A DNA stretch of 64,000 nucleotides from NCBI RefSeq assembly GCF_021044565.1, contig NZ_CP087997.1:434001-498000 (forward strand), given 5' to 3'. Below the pieces are notes generated by a model. That model ran no database searches and was not told where the DNA came from. It was given only the letters and a program-made list of their open reading frames with translations. Positions 58,487-64,000 of the stretch are shown here, piece by piece. The stretch comes from Subtercola endophyticus (GTDB lineage: Bacteria > Actinomycetota > Actinomycetes > Actinomycetales > Microbacteriaceae). Each line of letters opens with the position of its first letter. The first letter of the stretch is position 1. The translations under genes and the position numbers were made by a program.

Positions 58487-60724
58487 GTGAGTTCTTCCCT
58501 GATAGCAGCGCTACGGCGCGACCTGGTCACGTCGTCGTTCAGCGTCGAGACGGTGGGTGAGCTGTGGGGCGAAGATGCCGCGGCGGCCCTCTTTCGCGGG
58601 CAAAGGCTGCCGGCCATTCGCGCTCTCCGGCGGCGGCGGCGTGACGGCCTCGCGCTGTCGCGGGCGGAGACGCTCGCCGCCCTGTTCGTGCTGAACGTGC
58701 CGGTGCCCCGGGCCGACGTGGATGCCGCGCTCCCCACCCTCGGTTCGGCGGGCGCCGAGCAGCTGGGCCTCGTCGGCCCGGCGCCGGCGCCGGCCGCTGC
58801 TGCCGCCGCTGCTGCTGCTGCTCGTGCTTCTGCTTCGCCCGTCGCCCTGGCCGCCCGTGCCCCTGCTCCTGCTGCACCTGCACCGGCTCCGACCGTCGTT
58901 GCCGGCGCCCCGGTCGCGAAAAACAGCGAAGATTTCGAGGGGGAACCCGCTATAGGCGGCCACGCCCCCGAAAGCTCCTCCGTTTCCGCGGCGTCTACGA
59001 CCGCGCCCGCCGGTTCCGACATGCGTGCTTCCGCCGCGACATCCTTCGCCGATGCGCGCGCCACCGCCGCATCGCCGCCCACCGACAGCGCCGTGCCCGC
59101 TGACGGCACCGCGCCCGACCCCCGCACCGCTGCCTCCGGCGCCGGCGCCACCGCGCCCGAAACCGACGGCGCCGTGCCCGCCGACGGCACCGCGCCCGCG
59201 TCCGAAACCGGCACCACCGCGCCCGAAACCGGCACCACCGCGCCCGAAACCGGCACCACCGCGCCCGACACCCTCGCCACCGCGCCCGACACCCTCGTCG
59301 CCCTGCTCGACCTGCGCCCCTACAGCTTCGTCGACACCTTCGGCGCGGGCAGCTGGTGGATCGCCTCCGACCTCGGCGAGGTGGCCCTCGGCGGCCGCCC
59401 GCTCGACGAAGACCATGTGCTCGGGGTCGGGGGAGCATCCACCACCCTCAGCGGCCTCATGATCAACCAACCCGTGGGCCGGGTGCTCGACCTGGGCACC
59501 GGATGCGGCATTCAGGCCCTGCACGCCTCGCGGCACGCCCGCGCGGTGATCGCTACTGATATCTCTGAGCGAGCCTTACATCTGGCTCGCTTGAACGCCG
59601 AGCTCAACGCGATCGACAACATCGAGTTTCGGCTCGGCAGCCTGTTCGAGCCGGTCGCGGGGGAGCGCTTCGACCAGATCGTGTCGAATCCGCCCTTCGT
59701 CATCACTCCTCGCCGCGAAGGAGTGCCCGTGTACGAGTACCGCGACGCGGGCTTCGTGGGCGATGAACTGGTGGCAACGGTCATCCGGGGCTGCGAAGAG
59801 CACCTCGCGCCCGGCGGAATCGCGCAGTTGCTCGGCAACTGGGAGTACCGCACCGGTACGGTATCGGCCGCAGGGTCGGCCGCTCCCGCGACCGGCGCCA
59901 CCGCCTCGGGTGCTGCCGTGTCGGGAGTTGGTGCGGTATCGGCGGCAGGTCCTGCCGCTCCCGCGACTGGCGTCGCCGCCTCGGGCGCCGCCGTTGCGGG
60001 CGCCGCGGCCCCGCGCGCCGCGACCCCGGCCGCCGCCTCAGGCGCCGCCGACGGACTCGACCGAGTGCGCGACTGGCTGCAGGGCAGTAGCCTCGACGCC
60101 TGGGTCATCGAGCGCGAGCTGCAGGATGCTCCGCAGTACGCCGAGACCTGGATCCGTGATGGCGGCACCCGCCCCGGCACCCCCGAATTCGACGAGTTGT
60201 ACGCTGCCTGGCTCGACGACTTCGAGGCGCGGGGCGTCTCGCACGTCGGATTCGGCTACGTGCTGCTGCGCAACAACCGCAACAACCGCAACAGCACCGC
60301 CGGATCGCCCCCGATGCGCCGTTTCGAAGAGCTGAGCGGCGCGCGGGGGTCGAATCCGGCGGGCCTCGGGCAGTACTTTCAGACCAGCCTCGAGGGCTAC
60401 GACTGGCAGAAGTCGAAGAGCGACGAGGCCCTGCTCGCCTCGACCGTGACCTACGCGCCAGACGTCACCGAAGAGCGCCACTACTGGCCCGGCCAAGAGA
60501 ACCCCACCGTCATGACGCTGCGCCAGGGCAGCGGATTCGCGCGCACGGTGCCGCTCGGCACGGCACTCGCCGCGCTCGTGGGAGCCTGCGACGGCGAACT
60601 CACCATCGGCCAGATCTGCGGCGCCATCGCCCACCTGCTCGACGTGAATGAGCTCGAGCTGCTCGTCGACGTACTTCCGCGCATGCGCGACCTCCTAACT
60701 GACGGCTTCCTCCTGCCCCTCTAA
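58487..60724 (+). CDS. Class I SAM-dependent methyltransferase with large low-complexity insertions
   Basis: 745 residues from a GTG at 58487; upstream in-frame text lacks family character. N-terminal domain (~1-95, SSSLIAALRRDLVTSSFSVE) resembles DUF7059. The methyltransferase core shows the SAM loop VLDLGTGCGIQALHAS (~330) and the catalytic IVSNPPFVITPR (~400), as in HemK/RsmC-type N- or small-molecule methylases. The C-terminal domain (~525-745) includes HYWPGQENPTVMTLRQGSGF. Residues ~98-270 are an Ala/Pro/Gly/Thr-rich insertion with GTTAPET repeats, and ~460-523 a second one. Without them the length is close to the usual ~510. Substrate unknown. Confidence 0.88.
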   Translation: MSSSLIAALRRDLVTSSFSVETVGELWGEDAAAALFRGQRLPAIRALRRRRRDGLALSRAETLAALFVLNVPVPRADVDAALPTLGSAGAEQLGLVGPAPAPAAAAAAAAAARASASPVALAARAPAPAAPAPAPTVVAGAPVAKNSEDFEGEPAIGGHAPESSSVSAASTTAPAGSDMRASAATSFADARATAASPPTDSAVPADGTAPDPRTAASGAGATAPETDGAVPADGTAPASETGTTAPETGTTAPETGTTAPDTLATAPDTLVALLDLRPYSFVDTFGAGSWWIASDLGEVALGGRPLDEDHVLGVGGASTTLSGLMINQPVGRVLDLGTGCGIQALHASRHARAVIATDISERALHLARLNAELNAIDNIEFRLGSLFEPVAGERFDQIVSNPPFVITPRREGVPVYEYRDAGFVGDELVATVIRGCEEHLAPGGIAQLLGNWEYRTGTVSAAGSAAPATGATASGAAVSGVGAVSAAGPAAPATGVAASGAAVAGAAAPRAATPAAASGAADGLDRVRDWLQGSSLDAWVIERELQDAPQYAETWIRDGGTRPGTPEFDELYAAWLDDFEARGVSHVGFGYVLLRNNRNNRNSTAGSPPMRRFEELSGARGSNPAGLGQYFQTSLEGYDWQKSKSDEALLASTVTYAPDVTEERHYWPGQENPTVMTLRQGSGFARTVPLGTALAALVGACDGELTIGQICGAIAHLLDVNELELLVDVLPRMRDLLTDGFLLPL

Positions 60725-60743
60725 CTTTCTCCCCCTCCCACCC

Positions 60744-60805
60744 GATCGACTTTGCGAAAAAGCCCCCAAGATCGCGGGTTTGGGGGCCTTTTCGCAAAGT
60801 CGATC
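60744..60805. repeat. Dispersed palindrome family A, copy 3
   Basis: 62-bp inverted repeat with arms GATCGACTTTGCGAAAAAGC and its near-complement, one mismatch from copy 1. It lies 19 bp after the methyltransferase stop, in the gap to the convergent ThrE-like gene. Confidence 0.9.
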
Positions 60806-60852
60806 TCAGAGGGGGGGCAAGGTGGCGAGGGGAGGGGAAGAGGGAGGGGGGC

Positions 60853-62292
60853 TCAGGAGGGCACGCGGCGGGAGCGGGTGAAGTCGCGGGTGAGGCCCGT
60901 GCCCACGAGTATGCCCAGGGCGATCGAGAACAGCGAGATACCCGTGTTGACGAGCGTCGTTACACTTGCCGCGCCCGAGCTCACCGAGGTTCCGCCCGCG
61001 CTTTCGCTGATGCCGATGAACCCCAGCGCGCCGGGAACCAGCAGCCAGAACGACGCGAGCATCATGACGGTCGCAGGCGGTGCGGTGCGAAACCGCGTCA
61101 GAAACAACGCCAGCGGAACGACCACGAGCGCGCCCACGAAACCCGACAGCAGCGGTCCCAGAAATATCGCCCCGATCGTCTGTGCGCCGTACGACGCGAA
61201 CAGGGCAACGAGGATCCACAGGAACGATCGCCTCGGCGCCGACAAGAAGAACACGAATCCCACCCCGACCAGCGCGACCCCCGCCAACGCAGACCACCAG
61301 CCGAGTCCGTGGCTGGTCACGACCTCGGTGCCGCCGTGGGTCACGGTCAGCCCGGCGATCACACCGAACGCCAACAGCAGCAGTTGCGCGACCCCGTAGA
61401 CCACGCGGCTGGCCCCGGCGATGATCTGGTTGCTGGTCAGCTCGATCGACGCGACCGTGAGTGTCAGTCCGGGCAAGAAACTCACGAGCGCCGGAGCGAT
61501 GAGCTTGAGCGGGCTGTCGCCCGCTGCCCCGGCGAGAAAGAGGGTGGTGATCACGGTGACGATGAACGAGGCGAACACCGGCATCGCGCTGCCGAGCGTG
61601 GGCAGGCGTTTTCCGAGCAGCAGCAGCCCACCCACGATGGCGCCCAGCAGAATGTACGCGGGAATGGCGGCCGCGGTGGGGTTCAACGTCAGCCCGAAAC
61701 CGAGACAGAGCACGGTGTGGCCGACCACGGTCATCCACGGCCCGAATCGCGGCGGGGAGGTACGGATGCTCGCGAGCCTGTCGAGCGCCGCATCAGGGTC
61801 GAGCGTGCCGCGGCGGGCGTCGTTCACGAGCTCGTCGATGGCGGCCGCCTGGTCGAGCCGAATCGACAGCGTGGCGACCGTATCGAGGTCGGTGCGCCCC
61901 GGCCTTGCCACCAGGTCTTCGGCGCTGTACTGGCCGAGCGGACGTTTCGTGTGCGGGCCGACGGCGCGTTGCGACCCGGTTTCGGTCGACACTGCTCCCG
62001 CCACGGGAGCCTCGCCCGGTCCCGCGACCGCGTCGAGCTGCAGGATGACCAGGGTCGGCAGCACGGCTATGCGGATGCCCGTGAGATTGTAGATCTCAGC
62101 GATCTCGTAGAGCGTGGCTTCGACATCATTGGTTGCCTGGCTCGAGGCGAGCATCGCCACACCGAGGGCACGCAACATCGTGAGAATGGCCGTGTCTTTG
62201 GCCTCCTCGTCGTCACGCTCGGGCGCCGGAGCCGGTGGCTTGAGCGTGCGCCCCCACTGGTGCTGCAGTGTGCGCCACGGATTGAAAGCCAT
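60853..62292 (-). CDS. thrE: Threonine/serine exporter, ThrE family
   Basis: 479 residues. The N-terminal cytoplasmic domain (~25-185) includes LRALGVAMLASSQATNDVEA and LSIRLDQAAAIDELVNDARR. About ten membrane helices follow from residue ~190, e.g. PAYILLGAIVGGLLLLG, VFASFIVTVITTLFLAG, SFLPGLTLTVASIELTSNQI and FWLLVPGALGFIG. This is the fused DUF1212/DUF3815 architecture of corynebacterial ThrE, which exports L-threonine and L-serine using the proton gradient. It stands alone; the symbol is by family. Confidence 0.93.
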   Translation of the reverse strand: MAFNPWRTLQHQWGRTLKPPAPAPERDDEEAKDTAILTMLRALGVAMLASSQATNDVEATLYEIAEIYNLTGIRIAVLPTLVILQLDAVAGPGEAPVAGAVSTETGSQRAVGPHTKRPLGQYSAEDLVARPGRTDLDTVATLSIRLDQAAAIDELVNDARRGTLDPDAALDRLASIRTSPPRFGPWMTVVGHTVLCLGFGLTLNPTAAAIPAYILLGAIVGGLLLLGKRLPTLGSAMPVFASFIVTVITTLFLAGAAGDSPLKLIAPALVSFLPGLTLTVASIELTSNQIIAGASRVVYGVAQLLLLAFGVIAGLTVTHGGTEVVTSHGLGWWSALAGVALVGVGFVFFLSAPRRSFLWILVALFASYGAQTIGAIFLGPLLSGFVGALVVVPLALFLTRFRTAPPATVMMLASFWLLVPGALGFIGISESAGGTSVSSGAASVTTLVNTGISLFSIALGILVGTGLTRDFTRSRRVPS

Positions 62293-62425
62293 ACCTGCAT
62301 CCTCCCAGATTCAGTGATCCAGCAATGCAATCCGTCAAGCTCTCGTGACTGCCTACCACCGCCGATAGGCTCGAGAGAGATCGACCGGGTGCACCCGCGC
62401 CGGCGACATCGACAAGGAGAAACAC

Positions 62426-62638
62426 GTGAGCGACACCGTCTACACCGCCATTCTCGACAGCGGCAGCAGCACCGAATCGATCGAACTCGAGTTCATCGAG
62501 GGCCTGCCGCAGAAGTCGCTCGTGCGCACCGCAGACATCGACGGCGAGCCAGCCGAAGTCGTCTGGGAACTCGACCCCGACGCGGCCGAGTACACCTATC
62601 GCCCCACCGAGATCCAAGAGGGCGCCGACGCTGTATAG
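62426..62638 (+). CDS. Small hypothetical protein
   Basis: 70 residues, GTG start preceded by AAGGAGA at good spacing. It is acidic and beta-rich: YTAILDSGSSTESIELEFIE, LPQKSLVRTADIDGEPAEVV, WELDPDAAEYTYRPTEIQEG. No Cys, signal or membrane helix. No family is recognised. It is divergent from the ThrE-like gene and precedes a long structured non-coding region. Confidence 0.75.
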   Translation: MSDTVYTAILDSGSSTESIELEFIEGLPQKSLVRTADIDGEPAEVVWELDPDAAEYTYRPTEIQEGADAV

Positions 62639-62932
62639 ATTTGTGCGCCGCCGCGTGCTTATTTCGTGCGCCGCCGCCTCTGCGGCGCGCTGCCGGCGGT
62701 TGTTTTGACGCCGTGGTAGTTGCGCCGGGAGACGAAGAAAGCGACGAGCGTCGTCGCCGCTTTCTTCCGATTCCGTGGGTGCGACGCCGCGTCACTGAGC
62801 CTGGGTTTCGCACCCTTTGGCAAGACGGCACCCGTTCGAAGGGGTGCGATCTTGCCAAGCCCGGCGGATGCCGCGGAGACGCACCGCGACCGCGGAGCGG
62901 ACAAGGCCGATCGGCGGTAGTTTGGCGCAAAT
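62639..62932. other. Structured non-coding region with hairpin and interleaved stems
   Basis: At 62734-62767, GAAGAAAGCG and CGCTTTCTTC form a perfect 10-bp stem around a 14-nt loop. At 62810-62858 two stems interleave: CGCACCCTT with AAGGGGTGCG (one bulge) and TTGGCAAG with CTTGCCAA, the A-B-A'-B' order of a pseudoknot. Coding frames here are short and unconvincing. It may be an unrecognised RNA element or part of a bidirectional terminator. Confidence 0.5.
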
Positions 62933-63090
62933 GCGGTAGTTCGAACTACCGCGCGGGCGCCGAAATACTGCGCGAGCGCCAAACTACCGCGCATCCGCCG
63001 AACTACCGCGTAGGGATCGCACGACCGCCCGGGCGCCGAACCACCGCGCGGGCGCCGAACTACCGCGCAGGCGCCGAGCACCCACCGCGC
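62933..63090. repeat. GC-rich tandem array D3, 19-bp unit
   Basis: The array opens with GCGGTAGTTCGAACTACCGC, a perfect 20-bp palindrome at 62933-62952, followed by about seven units of 19 bp (ACTACCGCGCGGGCGCCGA and variants) and one 38-bp double unit. The unit matches array D2. It lies just before the stop of the convergent ABC ATPase gene. Confidence 0.9.
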
Positions 63091-63104
63091 GACCCGCGAG
63101 CGGC

Positions 63105-64000
63105 TCAGGCGGGCTCGGCGGCGCGGAGGGCGCGCAGCGCCTCGCGGCGGGAGGCCTGTTCCACGGGGTCGGGCACGGGGAGGGACGCGAGCAGCCGCTG
63201 CGTGTAAGGGTGCTGGGGAGCACCCAGAACCTGGGCACCCGTGCCCTCTTCGACGAGCTTGCCGCGATACAGCACCGCGATGCGATCCGCGAGCAGGTCG
63301 ACGACGGCGAGATCGTGGCTGATGAACAGCGCCGCGAACCCGAACTCCTTCTGCAGCGAAGCGAACAGTTCGAGCACCCGCGCCTGCACCGACACGTCGA
63401 GCGCCGAGGTGGGCTCGTCGGCAATCAGCAGCGTCGGTTCGAGCGCGAGGGCACGGGCGAGGCTGGCGCGCTGGCGCTGTCCGCCGCTGAGTTCGTGCGG
63501 AAAACGGTCACCGTACGAGGCGGGCAGTTGCACGGCTTCGAGCAACTCGTTGACGCGGGGGCGGGCCCCGCGGGCATCCCGAGCCCGGCCGTGCACCACG
63601 AGCGGCTCGGCCACACAGTCGGCGATGGTCAGCAGCGGGTTGAAGCTCGAGCCCGGGTCTTGAAAGACGAAGCCGATGTCGCTGCGGGTCTTCTTGAAGG
63701 CTCGCTCGCGAACGCCGTTCATTTCGTGCCCGAGCACCTGCAATGACCCGCCGCTGACGCGAGTCAGGCCCGCGATGGCACGCCCGATGGTGGTCTTGCC
63801 CGATCCGCTCTCGCCGACCAGCCCCAGCACTTCTCCTGCGCGAATCTCGAAGCTCACTCCGTCGACCGCGACGAATGGGCTGCGCCCGAAGCGGCCGGGG
63901 TACTCGATGCGCAAGCCCGAGGCGGTGACGACGGGTGCGGCCTGGGCCCACGCGGCGTCGCGACCGGATGCCCGTTCCGCCGTCTGCAGCGAACCCTGCC
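63105..64000 (-). CDS. Peptide/nickel-type ABC transporter ATP-binding protein (partial at its N-terminal side)
   Basis: The frame stays open through the window edge, so the start is missing. Visible parts: Walker A GLVGESGSGKTTIG, Q-loop GFVFQDPGSSFNPLLTIADC, signature LSGGQRQRASLARAL, Walker B LLIADEPTSALD and ISHDLAVV. The C-terminus has PQHPYTQRLLASLPVPDP, the hallmark of OppF/DppF-type ATPases. Because ~30 non-ABC residues precede RIEYPGRFGRSP, it may be the second half of a fused OppD-OppF protein. It would drive uptake of peptides or similar solutes. Confidence 0.93.
   Translation of the reverse strand, partial: QGSLQTAERASGRDAAWAQAAPVVTASGLRIEYPGRFGRSPFVAVDGVSFEIRAGEVLGLVGESGSGKTTIGRAIAGLTRVSGGSLQVLGHEMNGVRERAFKKTRSDIGFVFQDPGSSFNPLLTIADCVAEPLVVHGRARDARGARPRVNELLEAVQLPASYGDRFPHELSGGQRQRASLARALALEPTLLIADEPTSALDVSVQARVLELFASLQKEFGFAALFISHDLAVVDLLADRIAVLYRGKLVEEGTGAQVLGAPQHPYTQRLLASLPVPDPVEQASRREALRALRAAEPA

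Noticed and set aside
62720..62920. 66-codon frame within the structured region
   Set aside because: It covers the interleaved stems, has no ribosome binding site, and its composition follows the repeats.

Overview
The window is high-GC DNA from an actinobacterium, most likely of the family Microbacteriaceae. Supporting signs are the gene order mscL, zinc-ribbon chaperone, 5-formyltetrahydrofolate cyclo-ligase, galU, rimJ, glpR-like; several F420/LLM and mycofactocin-type oxidoreductases; DUF7882 small proteins; and frequent GTG starts with 4-nt gene overlaps. A rhodopsin resembling the cryorhodopsin group suggests a cold-adapted, Subtercola- or Cryobacterium-like relative; this is inference. 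I see no transposase, integrase, phage gene or CRISPR array. It reads as ordinary chromosome with many small regulator-plus-enzyme units. Layout: 1-10.6 kb holds a NUDIX fusion protein, a very large helicase-like protein with eroded motifs, and the conserved mscL-to-glpR block, which lacks the expected moeA/glp gene. 10.7-24.6 kb holds tRNA-Ala and a series of regulator/enzyme cassettes (MarR/SDR, MerR-TipAS, PadR, ABC1 kinase, PBP4-type DacB, TetR/hydrolase/SDR, and an SDR-MarR-SDR-ADH operon). 24.8-33.1 kb holds a ferritin-like protein, a DUF2975/XRE pair, a microbial rhodopsin overlapping a DUF7882 gene, a wax ester synthase/DGAT, a second DUF7882 operon and a cysteine-synthase-like PLP enzyme. 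33.2-45.1 kb holds a TetR-controlled DUF6230/DUF6114 surface operon, a TetR-controlled oxidoreductase pair, an orphan receiver protein, a diguanylate cyclase, a phosphopantetheinyl transferase and a degenerate Dam-like protein. 45.2-64 kb holds LLM oxidoreductases, an Fpg/Nei glycosylase, a BrnT-like toxin-antitoxin pair, esterases, zwf, a MacB-like ABC exporter, an XRE/Fic pair with a palindromic operator, a large methyltransferase, a ThrE exporter and a partial peptide ABC ATPase. Two themes stand out. First, the rhodopsin and DUF7882 genes form a two-gene cassette that may be a light-sensing module. Second, every sizeable gap between convergent genes is filled with repeats: three families of dispersed palindromes (A, B, C; 8 copies), GC-rich tandem arrays with a unit of about 19-25 bp, or hairpins. 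In addition, many enzymes carry low-complexity expansions, and several enzyme homologues (helicase, Dam, Fic, one SDR) have lost catalytic residues.
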